A stretch of DNA of 64,000 nt from Hormiphora californensis (taxonomy: Eukaryota > Ctenophora > Tentaculata > Cydippida > Pleurobrachiidae). The position numbers and the translations under genes were made by a program. Below, one piece after another: positions 29,261-40,600 of this stretch; position 1 is the stretch's first letter, and each line of letters starts with the position of its first letter. The notes beneath the pieces were generated by a model. That model made no database searches. It was not told where the DNA came from and saw nothing but the letters and a program-made list of their open reading frames with translations. Where the stretch lies: NCBI GenBank assembly GCA_020137815.1, contig CM035352.1, forward strand, positions 6,548,025 through 6,612,024. Reading direction: 5' to 3'.

Positions 29261-29355
29261 CTGCAGCCCCCTCATGCGCGCAACGTATGCCAAGGAACAC
29301 GTGTGCGGGTGTACCATAGGTATATTGTGTTAGGACACGGAGAAAAGAGGTAGAG

Positions 29356-29913
29356 TATGGCGGCGCATTACCGCAAAATCAAAACATAAAAAATATTTTA
29401 AAAAAATAAAAAAACGTGTTTTAAAATACATGAAAAAATAAAGAAACACGGTTTTTTTTAAAATATCTTTTTTGAAAATATATTTTTTTTAAAAAATATG
29501 AAAACAGTTTTCGAAAATTTTGATTTTGCGTCAATGCGCCACGTGGCCGGCTCAATGACGCACACACGTTGTGTGCTGCGGCGAAAAATATATTTTTACC
29601 AACCCTAACCAGACCCTAACGATAGCCCTAACATCTCTCGACCGTCAAAATTGATGAATTGTTAGCAATGAAAGGTACCCAGATTTTATAGTGCGTGCGT
29701 CATTGAGCCGGCCACGTGGCGCATTCACGCAAAATCAAAATTTTCGAAAATTGTTTTCAAATTTTTTAAAAACTTATGTTTTCAAAAAAGATATTTTTAA
29801 AAAAACCATGTTTCTTTTCTTTTTTCATGTATTTTATTAGTATTATTTTATATTTTGTAACACGTTTTATATATTTTTTAAATGTTTTGGTTTTGCGGTA
29901 ATGCGCCGCCATA
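29356..29913. mobile_element. Foldback element, copy e (variant with CGGTAATGCGCC arms)
   Basis: 558 bp. Left TATGGCGGCGCATTACCGC, right GCGGTAATGCGCCGCCATA. Flanked by a 6-bp direct repeat GTAGAG (29350-29355, 29914-29919). Both arms carry the same change (ACCGC for GACGC), so they stay complementary. The interior is interrupted by non-homologous sequence, including a telomere-like CCCTAAC stretch at 29601-29632. Confidence 0.8.
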
Positions 29914-30009
29914 GTAGAGACACAATAAAGAATGGCTGCATAATTCACCACTCCTGGTACACCACGCACGTCCCTAGCGATTATAAAAGTCAACACAGAA
30001 TAAATTACG

Positions 30010-30230
30010 TCAGTCTGAAATCAACTTCTTAGTGCCCCTCAATGCTACTAAGGTTGATCTTAACAGGCTAAATCTGAGCTTTTGTCTTATAAAAGACATC
30101 GTCTCACTGAGTCCTTCTTGGTGCTTGGAGCAGATTTTGTGTCCAACGCATTCCAGAACTCGTTTAACCTCTGGTGCGAAGCCTCCTGAAGTAGCAAACA
30201 CAAGTCGAAAAAGTAAAAACTTTTAAGAAC
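30010..30230 (-). pseudogene. C-terminal scrap of the knuckle/nuclease-type non-LTR retrotransposon
   Basis: The minus-strand frame FATSGGFAPEVKRV ... RQKLRFSLLRSTLVALRG parallels the end of the ORFs at 14916-15851 (RQRLSFCLLKTLIISLRG) and 4070-4876. Only about 60 codons remain. Confidence 0.6.
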
Positions 30231-30720
30231 TCCTGTCAGATCTCATCTTGCCAATCCGTTTCCTGGGAACACCTGGCCAAAGGACATCAAGATGTCCATA
30301 CTGACCAAGTTTCATATCGATTGGATAAGATTTAGGGTGGCTACGGTGAAAAATGTCGTATGTTTTGAAAGTCTTAACTTTTCCGACACGATTTAGGACC
30401 CTTAAACATTGAGTTATGGGAAATCACAGTATATTAAAATGAAGTTCAACCGATTTTCTTTATTAGTTTGGATTTAGATCCGTCTTCAGGGTTTCAGAAG
30501 CGTCTGAAAAATGTTAGTTTGTTCACCCCGTCACCCCGTGATATCACTGCTGATAAGGATCAGATCAAAAATCTTATCCCGTACTAACATCCGCGTTGGG
30601 GCTCGGTTCGCCAAAGTACCAGTGTATAAATTTTCAAGACTCCAGCTCAAAAACTGTGGAAGGAGTTTGAAAAAAAAAATTGGGACTATTTTTTCTTTTG
30701 AACTTAATTATGGTTAAAAG
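30231..30720. repeat. Older dispersed repeat, copy 2
   Basis: Same order and orientation as 3875-3960 plus 4897-5290. This copy is uninterrupted across TTTCATATCGATTGGATAAG, the point where the retrotransposon at 3961-4886 inserted in the other copy. Confidence 0.7.
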
Positions 30721-30730
30721 TGGCATTAAG

Positions 30731-30884
30731 TAAAGTCCATTTTTATTCAACTGTTCACCCTCCAACTCGTGCGCGTGCGATATTTTAATTTACGCTGCGC
30801 GCGCTACACGTTAACATGTGATAGACGCGCAAAAAAATTCCGCGCACGACTTTGGGGGGTGAACAGTTGAAAAAAAATGGAGTA
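30731..30884. mobile_element. Short inverted-repeat MITE, copy 2
   Basis: About 154 bp and nearly identical to 23018-23173. It lies about 60 bp upstream of the first exon of polycystin copy A and so within its putative promoter or 5' UTR intron. Confidence 0.8.
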
Positions 30885-30941
30885 TAATTATTTAAACCAT
30901 ATTTTCTTGTACCTAGGTCTATAATGTAAATTGGATAAACA

Positions 30942-33900
30942 ATGACAAGTTTGTTACTGCTGGTACTGAACATTCTTACACTCGCATCCACTGCAGGTAA
31001 GATACGGAAAACTTTAAAATCTGGGTGCCTTTCATTGCTAATAATTCGTAGTATGACATTTTGGTATGGTAAACCTGTAGACGGACCTTTTTTGTCACGT
31101 TATTGCCAGGGGCAATGGTGTAGCAACTAGAGCCGTGCACACAGTTACGAACTGCTCCTTCATAAACCACTTCATTGGCACGTTTTAAGGAAATGTGTGG
31201 CACGCAATGTAGCGGCGTGGCACACAATTTAGTGCTACTAAAACACAAGGATTTGCTCTATACTGTTTGTGTCATATATAAATGATCGAAATTTTGTGTC
31301 CCGCTTGCTGCTACAGCGAATTCCCTTTCTTCATAGATTGACACGGCAGGGAAATTCAGCGATGCAGTAATGATCACATTGCATAATTACAGTTTGGAGG
31401 AAAGCAACATGCTCAATGGATAACCCAACCATCGACCCAGTGCCATGGGATCTAGCGGCGGTACCTCTCCGCTTCAGCACAGATGGATCTTCCTACCGCA
31501 TGAACGCATACTTCTATAAGTCAGACGGCACAGTGTTAGGTTTGTGATTTAAACTAATTCAAGATTTGCAGAAATTAGCGAACATTACCAACATTATTAT
31601 TGTTGTACAGTGTTAGGTTTGTGATTTAAGGCCAGAGGGGGTGTCGACGGGTCTAAAAAGTTAATTTTGAGGTTTGGTCCGGCTCGTAGAGCCGGACCAG
31701 ATGGAATAGTCGGAATCGTTTTAGCACGCACCGTTAAGGAGAAATTTGAGGTTAACTTTTGTCCCAAAAGTCCAAGTTAACCTCAATAATTCACAGAAGG
31801 GATGACTTGAGACAGCAGAAACGGTTCAAAAAGTTAAGGTTGAGCTAACCTTAGCAGTTCACAAAATATCGGAGGTTAACACATTTCCCGAAAAGAAGCC
31901 TTTTAGTCAATATCTCCGAACAATTTTTTCCCACTTTTTCCTACTTCCCTTCCATTCAATTAAAGACGGCTAGGAGTTCAGAGTTGGGCATTGAAATTTG
32001 GCAGGCATGATCCTGAGATGATCGTGTTGAAATTAGATGTAGCGATTTTTGATTTAGGCCCTGGTTCCAAAGTTATTGTGGTTAACATCCAACCAATTCA
32101 AACTACCAAAATGTTAACCTCAATAACTTTGGAACCAGGGCCTAAATCAAAAATCGCTACATCAGATTTCAGCACGATCATCTCAGGATCATGTCTGCCA
32201 AATTTCAAGGCCCAACTCCTAGCCGTCATTAAATTAATGGAAGGGAAGTAGGAAAAAGTGGGAAAAGTTGTTCTGTGTTAACCTCCGATATTTTGTGAAC
32301 CGCTAGGGTCAGCTCAATGAAATTTTACAGTGACACCCTCCTTGGTGAGATTTAACTTTTTGCACCGTTTTTGCTGTCTCAAGTAATCCCTTCTGTGAAT
32401 CATTGAGGTTAACTTGGACTTTTGGGACAAAAGTTAACCTCAAATTTCTCCTTAACGGTACACACTAAAACGATTCCAACTATTCCATCTGGTCCGACTC
32501 TTCAAGCCGGACCAAACCTCAAAAGTGACTTTTTAGACCCGTCGACCCCCCCCCCCCCCTCTGGCCTTAAACTACAGTCGGACCCCGATTTAACGGCACC
32601 CTCGGGGGAAAGGGTTTTGTCCGTTAAATCGGGGTGTCCGCTAAATCGGGGCCAAATACTGTTAATTTCCTATATCGGGGGAAGATTATGCTGCCGTTAA
32701 ATCGGGGTGCCGCTAAATCGGGGGCCGTTAAATCGGGGTCCGACTGTATTTCAAGATTTGCGGAAATTAACGAACATTAACAACATTATTATTGTTGTAC
32801 TAAAATTCAAAAGTTCGCGTTTAAATCAAAATGTGCAATTTTCAACAATCAAACATCATACTATTTAGGTACCCTCAATATCAACAATAACGATAATTCT
32901 TACTACCTGGCATTTTGTACTGATGAACAGCCCGAGTGGTCTGACCCGAGTGGAGCACTTACCAGGGATGCATACAAAGACACGCCAAGCAGCGCCTCAG
33001 GACTGGATGGTAACTGGACTATGACCATGTCAGGTAGTTCCCCGCCCTAGATTACATGACTTTCAATGACCGAAAAGGACGGGTAATATCCTGTCACATG
33101 TCTATCTAAAATCGTTCATAACGTCCATAATTCTTCTTTTCTACAGATGTGGGGATAGTGGTAGAGTTTGCTGACGAGATATTGTTTGATCACAAGTATA
33201 ATAAGAGTCCTTCCAAAGCTGTCAGTTGTAAGCAGCAGTGGTACGGAAAAGTAGCGTTTGTAGATTTCTGTGGAGATGGCGCTGCCAACTATTACCTGCC
33301 AGGTCAGTAAGAAGTGGGTTTGGTTATGAAGGCTTCCCTCCCGGTGGGGCAATAGGACGTGTTTAAGCTCGGGGGGATCTGGGTGCTGATTTCTAACAAA
33401 ATTGTTCGGTAAATGGTATGCTTATGATGCATCTTTTTATAGGTTGCGATCCTATTGTGAACGCTGTTAATACGGTGGAGACTGCCCTATCCGAAGAAGA
33501 GACGATAATCTGTAATGATGGATATGTAAGGATTGGACCATCCGCCATGACCTGCCAAGTGAACGGAGCTTGGAACGAGCCCACCCCAACAAAGTGCCAG
33601 CAACTGAGTAAGGGTAAGTTCTCAACTTATTCTGTCAGCCGATGCCACTAACTGATAACGCATTCAATGTATTGAACCATGCCACCGCCCCAGTAAACAT
33701 CAGACATCTCTATCCACCTTGATCTATCCTCACTATCAACATCTATTGCATGCCTGCAAAACGTTTCCTTCAAAGCGGCACATTTTTATTGAGCAGTGAG
33801 GGAACTACCCAGGGTTCCAATCTGGCCTCTCCATGGTATTTATCAGTCTGCGACACCTTATAGCCGTCGTTTCAGAGGCTGATTGTTCTCAGATATTTTT

Positions 33901-36879
33901 TGCCGATTATGGGGCTTCCGTGGGTAAAATCCTTGCTCTTCGAAAATGGTGGGACATAATGTCCCGGACATTCTTTGCGAGACCGGACCTGGGCTAGATT
34001 ACTTTCCAAACAGAATTGATTAATTAAATCAGTGCTCATCGTTACACTAATGGTGAACACCATGAAACGAACTAACGGCAACTACTTATAGGGTATTTCT
34101 AAGGTGATGTGGCGATGTGCCCCGCACCCCCCCTTTTTGGGCCTAGGGCACTTGTCAGTGCTATGATAAGCAATGCAGTAATGATCACATTGCATAATTA
34201 CAGTTTGGAGGAAAGCAACATGCTCAATGGATAACCCAACCATCGACCCAGTGCCATGGGATCTAGCGGCGGTACCTCTCCGCTTCAGCACAGATGGATC
34301 TTCCTACAGCATGAACACATACTTCTATAAGTCAGACGGCACAGTGTTAGGTTTGTGATTTAAACTAATTCAAGATTTGCAGAAATTAGCGAACATTACC
34401 AACATTATTATTGTTGTACTAAAATTCAAAAGTTCGCGTTTAAATCAAAATATGAAATTTTCAACAATCAAACATCATACTTGTTTTTAGGTACCCTCAA
34501 TATCAACAATAACGATAATTCTTACTACCTGGCATTTTGTACTGATGAACAGCCCGAGTGGTCTGACCCGAGTGGAGCACTTACCAGGGATGCATACAAA
34601 GATACGCCAAGCAGCGCCTCAGGACTGCGTGGTACCTGGACTATAACCATGTCAGGTAGCTCCCCGCCCTAGATTACATGACTTTCAATGATCGAACAGG
34701 ACGGGTAATATCCTGTCACATGTCTATCTAAAATCGTTCATATAACGTCCATACTTCTTCTTTTCTACAGATGTGGGGATAGTGGTAGAGTTTGCTGACG
34801 ATATATTGATTGATCACAAGTATAATAAGAGTCCTTCCAAAGCTGTCAGTTGTAAGCAGCAGTGGTACGGAAAAGTAGCGTTTGTAGATTTCTGTGGAGA
34901 TGGCGCTGCCAACTATTACCTGCCAGGTCAGTAAGAAGTGGGTTTGGTTATGAAGGCGTCCCTCCCGGTGGGGCAATAGGACGTGTTTACTCGGGGGGAT
35001 GTCTGGGTGCTGATTTCTAACGAAATTGATCGGCAAATGGTTATGATGCATCTTTTTATAGGTTGCGGTCCTATTGTGAACGCTGTTAATACGGTGGAGA
35101 CTGCCCTATCCGAAGAAGAGACGATAATCTGTAATGATGGATATGGAAGGATTGGACCATCCGCCATGACCTGCCAAGTGAATGGAGCTTGGAACGAGCC
35201 CACCCCAACAAAGTGCCAGCAACTGAGTAAGCTAAAAAGAATGCCACCCTGAATGGTTGATCTATTAATATTGTGCTATTGTGCTCGTAATAAATTTGGA
35301 TGAGATGGTGGAGGCTGGTGGGGTAGTATATCTGTTTGGTTACGAAGTCACCCCTATTATTGCATATAGGGGTGACAATACCGCCTACCTAAAAATGAAA
35401 ATTTACGGGACCTTCTCATAAAAAGTTATCGAAAACTTGTCTAAAACCTATCTAAAACGTATGGTACTAGTTTGTATAGTAACCAGGACCTGAATTCTAC
35501 AGAAAGTAACGACCGGTAGCGATTACACCGCATGTTTAACAACAGAGGTGTGTCGCATAACTCCTTATATGGGCATAAAATTCCAATCTTGTGGAATTTT
35601 TTCTGACTCGACTATAGCTTAGTTATCAATGAATCCACCTCTAATACCTTTGGAATGGCATTTTGCACATTTCTGAAGGTTTTTGTAGCCAAATTCCAGC
35701 ATCTTCATAGTTTTCCAAAAACAAAAACAGTGTTAATGGCCAAAATATCGAAAAATTCCGGTATGTAATGGTAGCTCAGACAATTTCCTCGGTATGTTCA
35801 AAAAATTAGAACTTTCTGTTTTGTAGTTTGGACACAGGAATTTTTTTCCCGCCGTACAAGCGATATTATTACCCCTCCGTGAGCTAGCGCAGAGGGGGAA
35901 TTTCATTACCAATATATCTGTTTGGTTTCATTATTCACACCAATGGTGTTGGCGGATGTGACATGACATCGAATAAGCCGACGTCTTCAATATCATGTCA
36001 CACCCGCCAACACTATTGCCCTAGTAAACGCGTGTACGCCGTTAGTTGCATAAACGACGTCGTTTTACTCCGTTAACGGAGTCAAACGACCTCGTTTATG
36101 CAACTAACGCATTCAAAACTTGATAAAATTCTTTATTTTCAGGTTATAGCTGGACCTGTAGCTCCAATCCATCTGACGCAGTCGCCTGGCAGTCCCAGTT
36201 TGGATTAGACTGCGATCTGAAGCTCAATGGTGCCTCATGCGATGGGTGCAGTGGCGATATTTGCGCCTACTGCCCAGATGAATTCATCTTTGAAGCCTGC
36301 CTGGCGAGTGATTGTTCTATCAAAGTCCCACTTAGTACCACGAAAAAATCTTCCCTAAACGTCCATCTTCCTGTTGGGGATCCAGATAATGGTTTTTCAA
36401 TCACAATTTCTGTTACGATGCAAATATTAGATAAGGTTTACACATCCACCAGTTTTGGTGTAATCTCCCGGCAGTACTCTGGAGCACAGCCCTCTTTGAG
36501 TTCAATTGAAACGCAAATGGATAATGGGGGCAGCTTCAAGGGGCTCCAGACTCTTCTTGCTTTTGTATCCTCCGTCAGTAACTTGAATGGCTTAGAAAAA
36601 AGAATTTTGGACATACTTGAGGGAGTTTCTCTCTCCAATAAGTACTCCTCCATCCAAATCTTATCGGTCTTGGACGAACTTTCTACAAAATCAGTAGTTG
36701 ATACAGTCCATGATCGAGTTCTCCATCTTGCCGTTTCAGCATATAATGCGTGCAGTTCCAATTCGCCAGCTCACTATGTTGGCTGTAAAACTCTAATGTC
36801 AGACACAATTTGGAATATGTGGAATCAAAGTATCATCTCGTGTGTCAGGAACGGGAGGCGTACTGAATGCCGAAGTTAA
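30942..36879 (+). CDS. Polycystin-1-like gene copy A (truncated, ectodomain only)
   Basis: Exon 1 (30942-30996) encodes a signal peptide, MTSLLLLVLNILTLASTA. Two sets of four module exons follow: 31393-31539, 32869-33033, 33147-33302, 33443-33607; and 34204-34350, 34491-34655, 34771-34926, 35062-35226. A REJ-like exon (36143-36879) comes last. Every junction is phase 1 and no stop occurs before 36877. The fourth exon of each set is a Sushi/CCP domain (GCDPIV, IICNDGY, MTCQVNGAWNEP, C). The others form an unrecognised Cys-poor module. The REJ-like exon breaks off at about 36853 relative to copy B and ends RTECRS. The predicted product of about 685 aa would be secreted and lack the PLAT and channel. 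It is either a decaying duplicate or a decoy-type protein. Confidence 0.65.
31053..31363. repeat. Dispersed repeat of about 320 bp, copy 1
   Basis: Matches 55323-55649 in reverse complement, with shared words GACATTTTGGTAT, CTCCTTCATAAACCACTTCA, AAAACACAAGGATTTGCTCT and CCGCTTGCTGCTACAGC. Non-coding; intronic in both places. Confidence 0.75.
31627..32570. mobile_element. Long inverted-repeat element, TTAA-flanked
   Basis: 944 bp consisting almost wholly of two inverted arms of about 470 bp. The ends are TTAAGGCCAGAGGGGGTG and its near complement. The centre is a palindrome around GGTTAACATCCAACC with CCCTGGTTCCAAAG / CTTTGGAACCAGGG. TTAA at both ends is compatible with a piggyBac-type target. 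It lies in an intron of polycystin copy A. Confidence 0.75.
32575..32746. mobile_element. pogo/Tigger-like MITE, copy 1
   Basis: Ends CAGTCGGACCCCGATTTAAC and its complement ..GGGGTCCGACTG, flanked by TA on both sides. Interior repeats of CGTTAAATCGGGG. Other copies: 54619-54702 and a half copy at 57011-57032. The terminal sequence and TA target resemble pogo/Tigger elements (family knowledge). Confidence 0.75.
35227..36142. other. Intron with three hairpin-forming palindromes
   Basis: Between the Sushi and REJ-like exons of copy A. Palindromes: GTCACCCCTATTATTGC / ATAGGGGTGAC at 35346-35375; GTGTTGGCGG ... CCGCCAACAC at about 35946-36015; and a near-perfect pair CGTTAGTTGCATAAACGA / CGTTTATGCAACTAACG spanning 36041-36112. 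In copy B this intron is only about 120 bp, so most of this is inserted DNA. Confidence 0.65.
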
Positions 36880-37699
36880 CTTAACTCGAAGTTGGATAAT
36901 TAAAACGGACGATTTTATTGTTCCATTATATCGACCAAAACGTAGAGGTTTTACGTCAGCCGACCCGAAACCGGATTAAATTTGGCCACTCGCTGGTCTC
37001 GAGATTTCAAAATATTATGTCAGAATAATATTATGTCAAAATTATCATTTGGTCTTTTAGACCTTTTAATTACTTTTAATTACCCTTTTTATTACACGTA
37101 ATAACATTTCGACCCCGATGATAAAGTTCAAGAGCGCACCACATCCAAGACCGCACCACATCCAAGATTTTAATGTGTGAGAGGTCAGAGCGGAGAGAGT
37201 GAATTTTTAGAGATTTTAATATTATTCATTCTCCTGATTATATATTCACATCCTTTTTTGTTTGAAACCGTTTCTTGTAAAAGGATATGGCGGGGGCCAG
37301 GGTGGGGTCACAGGGTCAATGCACACAAAAGTCCTTACCCGACTTCGTGCAATTGGTCTCGTTACGCCACTCTGAACCCTCGTCCAGTTTGGTCCGTGTG
37401 GTTCAGTTTTCATGATATTATGTTTAATCGCGGCTCAGTGCCACTACCTACCGTGGTAGCTTTGATTGAATGATAGATTGAAGAGCATAACCCATCCAGA
37501 AGAAACCACATCCAAGAGCTTAGAGCGTACCACATCTAGAAGATACCACTCCAAGAGATACTTCTTGGAGTGGTATCTTCTGGATAGGTTGCGCTCTTGG
37601 ACGCTCTTGAACTTTAAATTTAAATGGTTAAAAGTGGCAAACAATTCTTCAAATCAATATTTTCTTGTACCTAGGTCTATAATGTAAATTGGATAAACT
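36880..37699. other. Spacer between polycystin copies
   Basis: No gene is seen. An imperfect palindrome at about 37485-37620 is built on CCACTCCAAGAGATACTTC / TTCTTGGAGTGGTATCTTC. The last 60 bp (TATTTTCTTGTACCTAG and on to the start codon) duplicate the sequence before exon 1 of copy A. Confidence 0.5.
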
Positions 37700-40600
37700 A
37701 TGACAAGTTTGTTACTGCTGGTACTGAACATTCTTACACTCGCATCCACTGCAGGTAAGATACTACCTTTTAACTGACCATCAACATTATAATATAACCA
37801 TCTCAACACTCGTGTCATGCAGACTTATTGCCCTAAACAAGAAACCTGGTATTCGTCCTTTTGGCATTGGTGAGATCTTAAGACAAATAATTGGACACAC
37901 TGTTATAGTCTCCCTGCAAAGACATTGCCCAAGCAGCTGACCCACTTCAGCTTGCCTCCGATCTCCAAGGGGGTAGAGAGGCAACGGTGCACAGCATATC
38001 CTAGTTTTTCTCGGATGATGGAACAGAGGGTGTTCTGTTAGCCGATATGCCACTAACGCATTCAATATTGAACCATGCCACCGCCCCAGTAAACATCCGC
38101 CATCTCTATCCACCTTTATCTATACTCACTATCAACATCTATCGCATGCCTGCAAAACATTTTCAGTGGGTACAATCCTTGCTCTTCGGAAATGGTGGGA
38201 CGTTCTTTGCGAGACCGGACCTGGGCTAGATTACTTTCCAAACAGAGTTTAATCATTGCTCATCGTTAGACTAATAGTGTAACACCATGAAACGAACTAA
38301 TGGCAACTACTTATATATAATGACAGTTATAGGGTATTTCTAAGGTGCTATGCCCCGCACCCCTCTTTTGGGCCTAGGCACTTGCCAGTGCTATGATATG
38401 CAATGCAGTAATGATCACAGTACATAATTACAGTTTGGAGGGAGGCAACATGCTCGGATGACCCATCCATCGACCCAGTGCCATGGGATCTAGCGGCGGT
38501 ACCTCTCCGCTTCAGCACAGATGGATCTTCCTACCGCATGAACGCATACTTCTATCAGTCAGACGCCACATTGTTAGGTTTGTGATTAACTAGTTCAAGA
38601 TTTGCAGAAAATAGCTAACATTATTTTTGTCGGTGTGCGGACTCTAGTGCTACACTCTAAGTCTAAAGAGGACTCTATATCTAAATTTAGATTTAGATAA
38701 AGAGTCCAAATAATTCTAAACTCTAGGAGCCAGGAGGACTCTTTATCTAAAAAGTCTACACAGGGCGGACTCTTTATCTAAAAAGTCTAAACAAAGTGGA
38801 CTCTATATCTACATAAATCTAAATTAGATATAGAGACCGCCTTTCGGCGCGAACTCGAGATTTCGGCCGTTACGCCGGAAACGAGAGTTTGCTCTACCCC
38901 TATACTAATTTAGAAGTGTTAGGGCCGTTATTTGGGTTCGAGGTTAGGGTTAGGGTTAGTGTTAGGGTTAGGTTTTGGGTTGGGTTAGGATTTTAGACAT
39001 ATAGTCCGGGTTGGAGGATTTGGCGCCAAAATGTACTAGAGGACTCTATATCTGAAAATTCTACACAGGGCGGACTCTTTATCTAAAAAGTCTACACAGG
39101 GAGGACTCTTTATCTAAACTTTTTTCAAAATCTAACTGTAGATAAAGAGTCCGTTTTTAGATATAGAGTTCGCCTTGGATTTAGATAAAGAGTCCGTTAG
39201 CACTAGAGTCCGCCCACTGCACCGTTTTTGTCGTATGTACTAAAATTCAAAAGTTCACGTTTAAATCAAAATGTGCAATTTTCAACAATCAAACAAACAA
39301 TTTAGGTACCATTAATATCAACAATACCGAAAATTCTTACTACCTGGCATTTTGTACTGATGAACAGGCCGACTTGTCGAGTGGAGAATTTACCAGGGAT
39401 GCATACAACGACACGCCAAGCAGCGCCTCAGGACTGGATGGTAACTGGACTATGACCATGTCAGGTAGCTCCCCGCCCTAGATTACATGACTTTCAATAA
39501 CCGAAAAGGACGGGTAATATCCTGTCACATGTCTATCTAAAATCGTCCATAACTTCCATAATTCTTCTTTTCTACAGATGTTGGGATATTGGTAGAGTTT
39601 GCTGACGAGATATTGATTGATCACAAGTATAATAAGAGTGCTGACAAAGCTGTCAATTGTAAGCAGCAGTGGTACGGAAAAGTAGCGTTTGTAGATTTCT
39701 GTGGAGATGGCGCTGCCAACTATTACCTGTCAGGTCAGTAAGAAGTGGGTTTGGTTATGAAGGCGTCCCTCCCGGTGGGCCAATAGGACGTGTTGATTAC
39801 TCGGGGGGATGTGCTGATTTCTATCGAAATTGTTCGGCAAATGGTATGATTATGATGAATCTTTTTATAGGTTGCGATCCTATTGTGAACGCTGTTAATA
39901 CGGTGGAGACTGCCCTATCCGAAGAAGAGACGATAATCTGTAATGATGGATATGTAAGGATTGGACCATCCGTCATGACCTGCCAAGTGAATGGAACTTG
40001 GAACGAAACTACCCTAGCAGAGTGCCAGCAACTGAGTAAGTTGAAAATAATTCCACCCTGAATGGTTGAGCTACTATTGTGCTATTGTGCTAGTAATAAA
40101 TACATAGTTAAAAAGGTTACAGACTTCAGAACTTGATACAATTCTTTAATTTCAGGTTATAGCTGGACCTGTAGCTCAACTCCGTCTGACGCAGTCGCCT
40201 GGCAGTCCCAGTTTGGATTAGACTGCGATCTGGAGCTCAATGGTGTCTCATGCGATGGGTGCAGTGGCGATATTTGCGCCTACTGCCCAGACGAATTCAT
40301 CTTTGAAGCCTGCCTGGCGAGTGATTGTTCTATCAAAGTCCCACTTAGTCCCACGAAAGAATCCTCCCTAAATGTCCATCTTCCTGTTGGGGATCCAGAT
40401 AATGGTTTCGGGATCACAATTGCTGTTACGATGCAAATATTAGATAAGGTTTACACATCCACCAGTTTTGGTGTAACATCCCGGCAGTACTCTGGAGCAC
40501 AACCCTCTTTGAGTTCAATTGAAACGCAAATGGATAATGGGGACAGCTTCGAGGGGCTGCAGGCTCTTCTTGCTTTTGTATCCTCCGTCAGTGACTTGAA

